From contig RHPI01002090.1 in NCBI GenBank assembly GCA_009103225.1, positions 126,214 through 190,213 on the forward strand: 64,000 nt of DNA. Direction: 5' to 3'. The notes under the pieces are model-generated. The model was not told where the DNA came from and made no database searches. It was given only the letters and a program-made list of their open reading frames with translations. This DNA comes from Chlorokybus atmophyticus (lineage: Eukaryota > Streptophyta > Chlorokybophyceae > Chlorokybales > Chlorokybaceae). Within the stretch, counting starts at the first letter, position 1; each line of letters begins with the position of its first letter. Made by a program: the position numbers and the translations under genes. Of this stretch, positions 27,689-39,427 are shown piece by piece.

Positions 27689-27828
27689 TCTCTGCCGCCA
27701 TGCTGTAACGGCGAAGTTGTCTCCGCTTGCCGTGCAGTTTGCAGTCAAACCCCTGCCCAACACTGCGGTAGCGAGAGCGGCGGCGGCGGTGGAGAAGGAG
27801 AACCAGGCGGACAGGTAGACCAAGCGGC

Positions 27829-28605
<777 letters not shown>

Positions 28606-28909
28606 GCCCTGTTGAAGGTCACTTACAAGGTGCTACCGGGCAAAACAATGTAGGCGTTGCTGCCTCGATTGGGGTGTACACGAAGACTTGATGACCTGAC
28701 TGTGCATGGAGCTGGCTCAGAAGATCGGTCAGCACATCCAGTGCTTATTGGGGTGGAGTACGAAAAGATTGGGGTGGACAGTGCCTCTAGTGTGCAGGGT
28801 GGGTTGAGGCAAGTTCGTAACAGTACAAAATCGTTCAGCTTCAAGCTGATCCAAGATTGTCACATAGCCAACCATCACGGTCCAGCTTTTTGAACAAGGC
28901 TTAGCCAAG

Positions 28910-31051
28910 CTACTTCAAATAGGTGCCAAGCTGCTGTACTGTCCTGTTGTACTGTGCTATACCAGGAAGCTTCGTCACCGTGTCCCACATGCGTCCTGCA
29001 AACTGAAGCCAGTCCTTCTCACTCATGGGTCGTAGCAATGAACGTCTTTCGCTTGTAAGCACCTGCACCGCACCATGCCTGAAACATATCGTCACACGAG
29101 CCCCACCATGTTTCTGACACAGCAGCAACTATCAAAGCAACTATAAAAGCAACCTGTACAGGGTTCAACAGACAACTGACCTGATCTTGAAGCAGCTCAA
29201 GAGCACGTTGAAAGCTGGCCACGTGGTGGACAGCATTAACGCCGCTGCTTTTGTTTGGTAGCATGAACAAACTCAGGCCTTTGCTGTCATCTGCAGCTAA
29301 CCCTAACAAGGGTGCACTCGAAACAGCTTTTCCTGGAGCTTGGAAAGGGCTATCCAGGAACATTGCATCCAAGGCAGCCTGGGCTAGCTGAAAGTGCAAA
29401 GCGGACATCTCATGCTGCAGCAACCTGCATGCATTGGACATGATGAGACACATGTGCCATGCATTTACCTGTGTAGCAACCTGTGTAGCAACGCGCACTT
29501 ACCCGTTATGTACGAAAACTGTCTCTGCACAGTAGCCACTTGACGAGTGCCTTGCTCCTGATTCAACTCCTTTGCCTCTATCCGGAGGCAATGCTGACTG
29601 CTTTGCTGGGGACAATGTCGGCGATGTGGCACGCGGTATCAAGGACATATCCGGAACATTCAACATCAACATCTCCACCTGAGGTCGAAGGCATGCTATA
29701 TTTGCGTTTCAACAATGAGTCATGGATGACAGTAGTGCGCATACGCACCGTTTTCATGAAGCGCCAAAGAGACTTGTCTTCCAGGCCTTGCGACACAAAT
29801 AGCACGGCGTGGCATGTGGACAGGAGAAACACTGCCAACTTGACGACTGTACTTGTAAGCCAATGGCAAGACTTGCAGGCTCAGTTGCTTTGCACAGAGC
29901 CTTGCACCCCAGCAGCATATACTTATAGCACACCTGTAAGGCCATGATTTCCTGTGCATTCTCGGCCGAGACTGCTTCACTAGGCAGTGTGTCCAAACGC
30001 AGCAGGTCGCTGAGGACAGACGCACTCATTACTGGCTGGAGGCATCCATCAATTAGGTCACAAAGGTGGGAAACCACTTGCAATCGCTGCACTGACCTGC
30101 GTATCGAGAAGTATGCAACTGTCTGGCGTCACTCGCAGATCAACACCTGTAGTGGTGTGCTGGGCGCGCACCACAGCCTCTTGCGTGCTCGTCGGGAACG
30201 GTGGAGGATCTGCACAGTATGTCGTACATTTGCACACGATAAACCTAGCAATGCACTGCATTGCCCCCAATGTCAACATGACATGCATGCCATCTTCGTT
30301 ACATACACCCTTATCCGTCAGACAGTGTCACAAGTCATGCAAGATGCAGACGTCATTGCATAGCACTGCGGTTGAGCAGTCAGGTAGTGTATCAATGAAC
30401 TGACCCCACTGTGTACCTGTACTCTCAGCATCGTAACCAAACAGCGCGTTCATGATGGTCGACTTTCCTGCTGCTTGCAAGCCAAGCACACCAATCACCA
30501 GAAAGTCTTGATTGTCGGACATCAGCTGCGCACATGATTCTCAACTGCTTCAGCACACAGCGGCTCGTAATCGTACACCAGTTCACTCGCTTTATGCAAT
30601 ATCCATACACGGCAGCAATTCTGTCTCAATTTCTTACTTGCTTGACACACACAACACTCACACATCAGTAGCTTGGCTGCATACAGGCATACGGGCATGC
30701 ATGTGAGTCATTGTGCTGGCGTCGTACACTACTTGAACTTGCCATGAGCTTGGCATGTCCTTCACCTACCTTGTGCAGCCCGTCACCGACAAATTCTCCA
30801 CGCTCCGTGATGAGTTTGGATGCGCCAAGCAGCAGGGTCTCATGATCTGGCTGCAGTAGCTGGAGCTGCGACTGCTGCTGCTGCTGTTGCTTGTGGGCGG
30901 CGTAGCTGCTGCTGCCGTCTCGCAGGATGGTGACGGGCCTTCCCTGAGCGCCCAGATTGGTCGGTGTGGCGGCGGAGGTTGCTGCCGGCGAGGCCGCCTG
31001 CCTCCTTGCCAAGATGATCGGTGTGCCCGCCCCACCTGGCGGACCCTGCAT
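28910..31051 (-). CDS. SMG9: SMG9, nonsense-mediated decay factor (GTPase-like)
   Basis: Partner of SMG8 in the SMG1 kinase complex that controls UPF1 phosphorylation in nonsense-mediated mRNA decay (family knowledge). The N-terminus begins MQGPPGGAGTPIILARR, matching the conserved TPIIL motif of SMG9, then a low-complexity Ser/Gln-rich stretch. The degenerate G-domain follows: QDFLVIGVLGLQAAGKST (P-loop, near 30455-30510), TTGVDLRVTPDSCILLDTQ (switch/Walker B region, near 30125-30180), AVFLLSTCHAVLFVSQGLED (near 29780-29840), then SLFMLPNKS. The C-terminus EKDWLQFAGRMWDTVTK is the family signature, with a stop at 28910-28912. Exons join in phase where checked. The Met at 31051 is preferred because frames upstream do not resemble the family. 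Confidence 0.92.
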
Positions 31052-31682
31052 GGTCGCCTCCCTCCGAGGCCTCCCCCTGCTCCACCTACACAACCACAGC
31101 ACAATGCATTGCGCAAGCTGCCTTCATTGCTCCACTCAAGCTGCTTCAGCATGCCGGCAGCGGTGGCGGTGGCAGGGTCGTCGGTGGGGTTGGGGTCGGC
31201 GTCGCCGTCAGGGGGCAGCGTTGCAGTGCATGCCAGGAGCAGGCGACCAGCGTCGAGTGTGGCAGCGAGGCCTCAGGCTTTCAACCAGCATGGGTGGTTG
31301 CGTCTGTGTGAGGGACTTCAGGCCACGACTACGGGTGGGCGGTCTAGACGAAATCTGTGCCTTGTAACGGCAGAAGGCCAGGTGTGTTGGGTAGCAGGCA
31401 CAGAGAGCATGTATGCATGCTAAGGAGCTTCGTGGTCAGCTGCTACTAGCAGGTCAGGCAAGCTTGCTGCAGCATGCTTAGTAGCCTAGAAGTGCACAGT
31501 TGACCCATGCGTGGCCACCATAGCGTACTTTTGTGAGCAATGCAGTTTGCAAGTGCCTGCTGCAAAGCCAAGCACTCCGATAAGACACCGGCGTAACCGA
31601 CTCGCAAGGCTGTCGTCATCAGCTTGATGCTGTTGTGTGGTCAAATGATTCATCAGCATATCCCAAATAAAGCCTGAAGTTT
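31052..31682. other. Intergenic region between divergent SMG9 and PyrD
   Basis: Shared upstream region. The frames here are GC-rich mirror frames of the SMG9 5' end; no separate gene is supported. The promoters of both genes, and possibly a transit-peptide exon for PyrD, would lie here. Confidence 0.5.
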
Positions 31683-33022
31683 TTGACTCCAATGTATTCG
31701 ACTCAATTGCTGAACTTACACCATTCGCACTGTTCTTGTCAGTACGGTTGGTATGCCAATGGAGCAAGCCAGCAGGCTGCAGCCCGCGAAGCTGGAGAGC
31801 TACGCAATGAGCTTTTCATGCTGAAAGCGCTCGAGCTTGCCCGCAAGGCCATGGGCAAGACGGCACCCAATCCCATGGTTGGGTGCGTCATCGTGCGTGA
31901 TGAAGAGGCAAGTGTCGCAGCACCAAGCTTGCCTGTGTACAAGAGTTCCAGCATTGGATCCATTGCACACATGCATGCTCAAGCACATCGCAAGCAGTGT
32001 GCGATATGCCTGTCAAACAGGTTGTTGGGGAGGGATTTCATCCCAAAGCGGGTGAGCCGCATGCGGAGGTGTTTGCCTTGCGCCAAGCTGGTGACAAAGC
32101 AGAGGGCGCTACTGCATATGTCAGCCTGGAGCCTTGCAACCACTATGGACGCACACCCCCGTGCACGCAAGCCCTCATCAACGCTCAAGTGAAAAAGGTC
32201 ATGACATCAGGCATATTGCCAATCTGTTCCATCTGAAACATGTCAGTCCTGCACATGGAATCCTTGCATGGCAACAAGCTCATCGGCTTGCACTCCCTGC
32301 AGGTTTTTATTGGCTGTGTGGATAAGAACCCGCTTGTTGCTGGAAAAGGAGTCAAAGCCTTGCAAGCTGCTGGAATAGAAGTTGTGGTTGGTGTGTGTGA
32401 ACATGAGTGCCTGGAGGTAAGAGCAAGCGCAGTCACAGATGTGAACGCACGAGCATGGTGCAGTCGGATGCTTGGTAGACTGACTCTTGTTGTTGTGTTC
32501 CTGGTCCGCTAACAGAACTTGGTATTGTTGTGGCCGCAGCTGAACGAAGCGTTTTTCTTCGTACGTGCGGAGGGCCACGCTCTCAACGTGTTGCACTCCA
32601 CACTTGCTGCCGATGGTCAGCTGTTGTATCCCACAGCAGAGGCCCATGTCTCAGAGCAGCTGAGCAGGCTGCGCCTTGAGGCGGATGCACTGGTTGTAGA
32701 TGCAAGCACAAGCGAGCTGGTACCGCCTACTGACAAGCCTGTGTTTGTCGTTGGACGGGAGGCAACGGCACACCATAAGCACTCATGCATTGCTGCCTCC
32801 CCTAATAAGCTGCAAAGTCAGTTGGCAGAGCATCTAAGCAGCAAGGACTACAATCTGGTACTGTGGGAGGTCATTGATCCCGAGTACCGGAGTGCTGCTG
32901 TTGAGCAAGGAATGGTTGATAAGCTGTCTATCTCCGTTGTTCCTACAGTGTCGCCGTCATCAGCTAGTGTAGATGAGCTGCAACAGTTCATCATAACATC
33001 CGAAGTATACTTGAAACAATGA
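31683..33022 (+). CDS. PYRD: Riboflavin biosynthesis pyrimidine deaminase, plant PyrD type
   Basis: Deaminates the pyrimidine intermediate of riboflavin synthesis, normally in plastids. Four exons (31683-31907, 32021-32197, 32303-32416, 32540-33022) give 332 residues in phase. The deaminase domain has TAPNPMVGCVIV, the zinc and catalytic motif HAE in GEPHAEVFALRQAG, and PCNHYGRTPPCTQAL with both zinc Cys. FIGCVDKNPLVAGKGVKALQ and LNEAFFFVRAEG follow. The remaining reductase-like half is poorly conserved and resembles the inactive reductase domain of plant PyrD, so a separate reductase (PyrR) is expected elsewhere. The first intron (31908-32020) is GC-AG, with donor GAG|GCAAGT. No clear transit peptide is visible at the chosen Met; an upstream exon may be missing. 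Confidence 0.93.
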
Positions 33023-33733
33023 CAGCTCTTCACCGGTGTATCCTGATGGTGGAAAGGCACAGTGAGTGATTGCATGCAATGTGCGTGAGGTTCGTTGTGT
33101 GTGCTCGTACAACATCATCCTCAGGTAGCCGTGCTTGCTGATGGGGTTCAACATATTTGTCAGTCCACATTATACCACGAGATTGGGCTAGCTCGACTGC
33201 ATGAGCACGACATGGCGTTGCATTGCAGTTGCATTTGCGCTTGTTTGTGATGTTATATGCTGGCGCTATGGTCGTCACTGCCCTTGTCCTGGTCAAGGAC
33301 TGGAGTTCATCAACGGGAATGGTAATTAAAGGGTTGTACGTCTGAATGCCATGTCAAATCAGGGATCAGGTAAGGGGAACAGAGCACTTATTGAATACTT
33401 GGCCCAGCCACTTATTTGACACTGGACACACAACCGCTTGCAGGCGCCTGTATGAGTGCGGCATTCCTGCATGGTGCGATATGTGTGCCTGCACAACACT
33501 TGCTATGTAGTGTTTGGTGTTGTGGTCGCTACTGCCTTTGTTGTGGTGCTTGCGGTCTTCCTAGTGTCAGTGTATGTGTGCCTACCTAACTATACTACAT
33601 GATACAATGTGCATATTGTCGACATGTGTCGACATACAACTTGACTAAGCTTGGCCAATTCAACTTGGACTTATTCAATGTTTGCATCTTGTCGTCAATA
33701 GGACTTCTGTGTAGATGTGTAGTGCGAACGCAC
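33023..33733. other. Intergenic between convergent PyrD and GT2 genes
   Basis: Downstream regions of both genes. No gene or strong repeat seen. Confidence 0.55.
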
Positions 33734-36700
33734 TCAGAACTTGACCCGCATGAGCACAGGGTTGAGCAAAATGGGGCCCAAGAAATGCCCTCCGACAAGC
33801 ATCGCCAGGGGGAAAATGGAAAAGAAAGAACGCACGCGGTAAGGGTCTGGCAGGAAGTAGAATGTGACAGCCATCGCCAACAGCCCCAGACAGAACAGGT
33901 ACAGAATCCTGTACCCCTGCATAGTGTTCTTCACCTGCCATTCAACAATGACACAACAGTGTCATTATGCATACGGGACAAGCTTAAACCGAAACAGAGA
34001 GGTATATGCGCCTTGTTGAATCTTGGTATTTTGCTTTGCACTCACTTCTGTAAAGAAGTTGGTCTTCTTCAACTCTTTGATCGTGCTTCCCCATGACATC
34101 TCGTGTCCGAAAAGATGGCTGCTCGTGACAAAATGGTAAGAGTGCAGTGTAACTTTGTTGTCATGTGACCCTATTCAAGCCACTTGCTGCATCGCGTCTC
34201 ACTCGTTACCAACCTTGCTATCGCAATAAAGATGTGGTAGCCAATGCCGTTGAAGAAGACGGTGAAGGTGAGCACGTGCTTAAACTCTGTCAAGATGCCC
34301 CAACCTGGCCACACAGCAACATGTTGTTCAGTGAGAACAAGCAGTGTCTCCAGCTTCTTGGTGTATAATACGGAAAGGAAGAAGCGTTGGGATACGTACC
34401 GAGTGAGGTGAGTCCTAGACGGTACTTCAAGATGCCCACAGACAATGGCAAGAACCCGGCATAAAGCAGACAGCACTGGATGATAATGTCAACGTTATGT
34501 ACTACGTCTTTGCGCCACATCTGTGTAACAGACAGTTGTTACACAATGGTTTGACTGCATCGTCATGCCCGCTCACAAGGTATGAGTAGAAAGACTGATG
34601 CATGTGTCCAGCATGCGTGTATCACCTCACTGTATTCGTAGAGGAAGAAGTTGAGGGTGACGGCTATGGGTCCCACGGCCATTGCAAAGTAGGTCCCCAA
34701 GTAAGCCATGATGTTATACTTGCTGTAGTACGGCACGTTCTTGCAAGTGATGTACCTGTGGTTTTAGTTCTCCTCAGTTGCAGACAGTGCCAAATCCATT
34801 CCAACTGTTTCTTGGAGGACTTTGTACTTGCGTACCTCCAAATTACTGATGAGATGGGCCCCTTCTTGAACCATTCTCGCAGTGGGTTGAACATCAACTC
34901 GCTGCTGCCAAAGGCGTACTTCTGGAACCTGTGTGAGAGGGATTGTTCTCAATTCCATAAGGTCAGCATGTTGCGTATCAACTACAGATACTCTGTAAGT
35001 AGCCTGCCAACCTGTTGAGTTCGTCATGACATGAAAGCGATACGCCCTCATTGAAAGTTGTGCCCGTGTACGTGATGTAACGCCCAACATAGCTGCATGT
35101 ATAGTGCATCAGGAGGATGAAAGACATCTCAAATCTGTCGATTTTGAATAAAGAATGTTGCTGCTGTAATCACCCTCACACTCACCCAGCGGCTTGCAAC
35201 CTCAGCGACAGATCGAAATCCTCCGAGACGTGGTTCTCGCTCCAGTACTTGCGCTTGTTGTCAAAATCATCAATGAACGACACCTTCACAAACGCACATT
35301 ACTTAGCACCTTTGCTCAGTGACTGTCACACACTGACTCTAACTAAAGCACAGACGCACCTTCTGCACGGCGTCCCAACGCAAGAAGGCGTTGTGGCCCA
35401 CGAGCGGCGCGGGGTCGCCTCCTGAAGACGCAAGCACGATGGCAACGGAGTAGAGCGACACGGTGAAGTGAGATATGGCATTCTCCCAGTAGTCCCTCAA
35501 CACCTGGTAAGAGGTAAGTGGTTGTCAAAGTCATGATACTTGTGGCTGTGTGGGGACCTGAGTGATGTGTATCAGCGTACCTGCATGGGAGTTGTGAGGT
35601 GCTGAGTGAAGGCCACCTGAGGGGAAGCCAGCAGTTCAAGGATGACTGGCAATATGCAGTTCTCTGGCACCCTGCAACATGTGCCGAAAAGGTCAGCTGG
35701 CAGTCAAGTTGTTGATGCAATCAATGTTATCAACAGTGTTGTTGTTGCCTTGTGTCTGAGTCGATGAGAAGGATATAGTCCCCAACGAACACGTTCCCGC
35801 CCGCAACGCAGCCGGACTCCTCCGCCACCTCCTGGAGGACCGCGTGAGGGGCGCCGCCGCCGCTCTCGGCAAGGCGTGTCTGGTACCTGAGGAAGGGGAT
35901 GCACAAGTTGTGTGCATGCTCTTCATATTATGTGTGCTTTGGTTTGTCTAATGTTTGTGTGAGAGGCTTTGGTGTGGTGTGTGTGTGTACCTGTGCGCAG
36001 TGTGCAGGCAGAAGTTCATGTTGGAGGCCTTCTTGAAGCGCCCTCGCCGGTTCTCTCCCGGCCTCGCAACGTACCTGCATTGCACGTATGTGGGCATGTG
36101 CATTCACTTGCATGTGTGTAGATGCAATGGACCTGTCTGTGCTTGCGTGCGTTCGTGTGCGTGTGCGTGGAGAGGGAGCTTACCCTATGATCGGGTGTTT
36201 TTGGTAGAAGCGCACGCGAGTCTTGGCCTCCTTCTTGGGCAAGAGCAGCAGGCCGTCGTCGTTGACGAACACGTTGGTGCGGCCCGGATACCGCGCGCAC
36301 GCCGCAAACACCGACTCCAATGTCGGCCTCAGCACGAAATCCAGAGACTCCTTGTACACAGGCACCTTCATGCAAGACACAACAAGGTAAGTCAATGTTT
36401 CGCAGAGTGCTTGCTTCGTAACTGTGGCTTGCTACTCAATGTCAATAGCTGTTCAAGTCATCACATGTGCTTTGTTTTATTAGGACTTTGATGATACCCG
36501 GAAGCAAGAACCGGTTGCTTGATGGTGATGTGTGGTGACTGTGTGACTGTGTCATGTCATTGCTTACTTGTATGGTGACGTTGGGTAGTTTTTCGGGTCG
36601 CACGCGTTCATCGGGCGGGACGGATGAGAGGTAGAAGGAGTTGTGCTCGACGTGGGCGATCGGTCCGAAGCAGTTGACGACGGCGCAGACGATGGCGTTG

Positions 36701-38940
36701 ATGCTGAACGCCAGGAAGAACGCAAACATCGGCATCAGGGACAGGTACGCCAGCCTCATCCAGTACCCGTCCTTCAACGTCGTCCTGTATTGTAAGGAAT
36801 AACACACAGTGCTGATGTGTCACATTACCACATACATCAGTGAGTCCAACTTCTTCTTCCCTCTTACCTGACAAAACTGTAGACCCACCAACCCATTAAG
36901 TATGTCAGTATGGCGATGCTGATCCAGAAGATGATGCGATTGTTCCATCTCAGAACTCTCTTGGTCTCTTCCGGCAACTGTGTACGTGATGACACTTCAG
37001 CATTGACTGTCATGTGACTGTCAGCAGAGTCACCATGATGATGGTCATGCCTGTTCAACGTAGGTGATTGTGTTGGTGTCCTCTGGCTTGAGTGCCTTTG
37101 GCGTGACGCCGTCGTCGTCGTCCCAGTTGGCGTCGGGATGCCACATCTTCAGCGTCACGGGGGCCTCCACAGCCTGGCATAGTGTGTGCATGACTTGAGA
37201 CGATCCGTAACGTTGGGGTTTGTTCACTAAAACAACAGCAGGATGGAATTGTGTGCAAGCTCTACACACATTGCCGTCATCTTCCGGTTGCAGGTTGCTC
37301 GCAGGGTGTACTTTGGTCGACGTCGTGCGCGCTCGCAGCGTGTGCCTCAGCTGCCCGCTAGTAGACCTGTTGCATAATTCCGCAACCCAAGCAGTCAGCA
37401 CATTCACAATCAGCCCCAGAAGTCTCGTACGTGCAACCCGACACGTTCATCATCCACATGGTGTTGTGCTTGCCTGCTTACGGCTTCGTGACTGCTGCGC
37501 CGCCGCCTCGTCAACGGGTCCTCAGTCCTGTAATGTAAGGTAGATTGACCCCAGTGGCATGTGAGTGCTTGTGTGAAACACAAGAGACTATACTGTGTGT
37601 GGATACTTACTTGGTCTCGCCCTTTGGTGTTGAAGGGAAGTAGAACGCCGAGCGGTCGTCGTGGTTCACTTTCTCCACGGGCGCTGTTGGGTGGATGTAG
37701 CGGTTATTACCATTGACAAGGGTGACCACATGTATTGTTGTTGGCTGTAGCTAGTCAGGTTCTTTCACACTTTCAATGCTAGAGCATAACAGACAAAGCT
37801 GCGTGCCTTGCAAGCTTGGATGCTCACGCAGACACAACGAGTATGCGCACACACGCACACGCATGGTGAACGCATTCGAGCGAGCGATTGAGCGTGCGTG
37901 TAAGTGCGTTATGGTACACTATAGATTGCGAGTCAGACGGCATGACGCACCTTTGCTGCGGGACAGGAATTGCCAGATATACGGCAGCATCCCCTGCGTT
38001 GAGGCTCATGTAAGTCTTGTTATCAATTGCGGTCAAGCTGTTGACACACCCATGTATATATGTATATAGTTGGATAGTTGTATGCGCGTGTTGACAGGCA
38101 TCGACACTGCACCCTCCTTGCTAGATGTTGGTTAGTATGTGTTAACTATCCCGAGCGCAACACACTCAAAAGATTCTCCAATAATGGTCTCGTGCGTGTA
38201 GTTATCAGGATACTTTGAAAGAGATGCTAGACTTTGGAATGTTTCTGATTAAGTTGTCGGTGTTTCCTTTCCTGCAAAGTTTGCAAGAGACGTGCAACCG
38301 ATCTCAGTGATCTATTTACTCGCAAGTCATTGGTGTTGTTGACTTATCAAGCAGAACGTGGACGTCTTGTATGTCATGTCATGAGAGCGGGCTGTCATAT
38401 AGCAGCAACAAATACACACAGGGATGTGCTCACCAAAATACACACCCAAGCCCGCACCCGCACCCACACCCGCACCCACCCACACAGCATTGCATACATC
38501 CTACACCCCCCCACCTGCAGCAGCTGATCCTTCTCCCCCGACGACATCGTCTTGACCGCCTCCGCCAGGCTCCTCCTCTTATCTCGCTCGCCCTCATCTT
38601 GCCCAGGGTCCTCGGCCGTGGCCAGTCGCTCCACCGTCGTGGAGAAGCGCTGCGCATCCTTCTCATCACCCTCACCCTCAGCCTGAGGGGGAGCGCCGGT
38701 CTCCACGTCCCTGGTGAGAGAGGAGTCCAGAGAGGAGTTCAGAGAGGAGTCGTCGTCGTCGTCGTCGTCATCGTCCCTGTGTGCGGACTCGTGAGTGTTT
38801 ACGGCATCGTCCTCCGCCTCCTGGCCCTGCTGCTGCTCCTCGTCCCACTCCTCCTTCACTCCCTCAGGCGCACCCATCAGACCAGATGGAGCAGCGGCCT
38901 GATCTGATCCTCCTGACCACGCTTGGCCACTGGCTCTCAC
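33734..38940 (-). CDS. Membrane-integral GT2 family glycosyltransferase
   Basis: Processive-type family 2 glycosyltransferase; substrate unknown. Many exons. The N-terminus is long, acidic and Ser-rich with an Asp run (near 38750-38775), then GMLPYIWQFLSRSK, VNHDDRSAFYFPSTPKGETK and TM segments (IIFWISIAILTYLMGWWVY near 36900; YLSLMPMFAFFLAFSINAIV near 36700). Catalytic region: VTIQ then VPVYKESLDFVLRPTLES, TNVFVNDDGLLLLPK, GRFKKASNMNFCLH, DYILLIDSDTR (the D-S-D metal motif, near 35765-35790), PLVGHNAFLRWDAVQK, SEDFDLSLRLQ (the E-D acceptor motif, near 35205-35240), and KYAFGSSELMFNPLREWF in the place of QxxRW. Four or more C-terminal membrane helices follow to the stop at 33734-33736. It resembles GT2 enzymes of fungi and algae more than plant CesA. 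Starts at 38940 or 38877 are both possible. Confidence 0.87.
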
Positions 38941-39427
38941 AGATCAGGCCAGATGGAGAGACTCGCTGTGGCTAGCAACACAGCAGCACACCCCTACACA
39001 ACACACTACTCGGATGCTGGCTAACAGGGCCCGTCTGTCACCCTGTCCTTGTCGTCCTCCTCCTCCTCGTCATGGCTCCCCTCCCCGGTCCACGCCACGC
39101 TGGTGTGGTGTCACGCAGTGTGGGCGCCTTGCCTGTGTGTGCAAGTAGATTCACCCACTGCTGTGAGCTCACTGTGTCTCTCGCTTGGACTCTCGTCGTC
39201 CATGACGTACCTCACGTGACCCAAGTCGTAAGGCATGCCTTGTACGGTACGACCTCCGGATCGACGCGCGATCGTTCAGCCACACAGCGGTGATCGGACG
39301 GCCGCGATTGGATGCTGACCGGAACTCGAGTAACGTCACAGACTCACTGTCCGTTACGATTCGTATCAGGAGCAGGTGTAACTCAATACACCTGGGTGTC
39401 GGCGTTGTCGTTGTTGTCGGCGTGGGC
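38941..39427. other. Intergenic region between divergent GT2 and ANK-WW genes
   Basis: Shared upstream region of about 490 bp. Upstream in-frame codons of the ANK-WW gene (from 39290) are open but look like 5' UTR. Confidence 0.45.
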
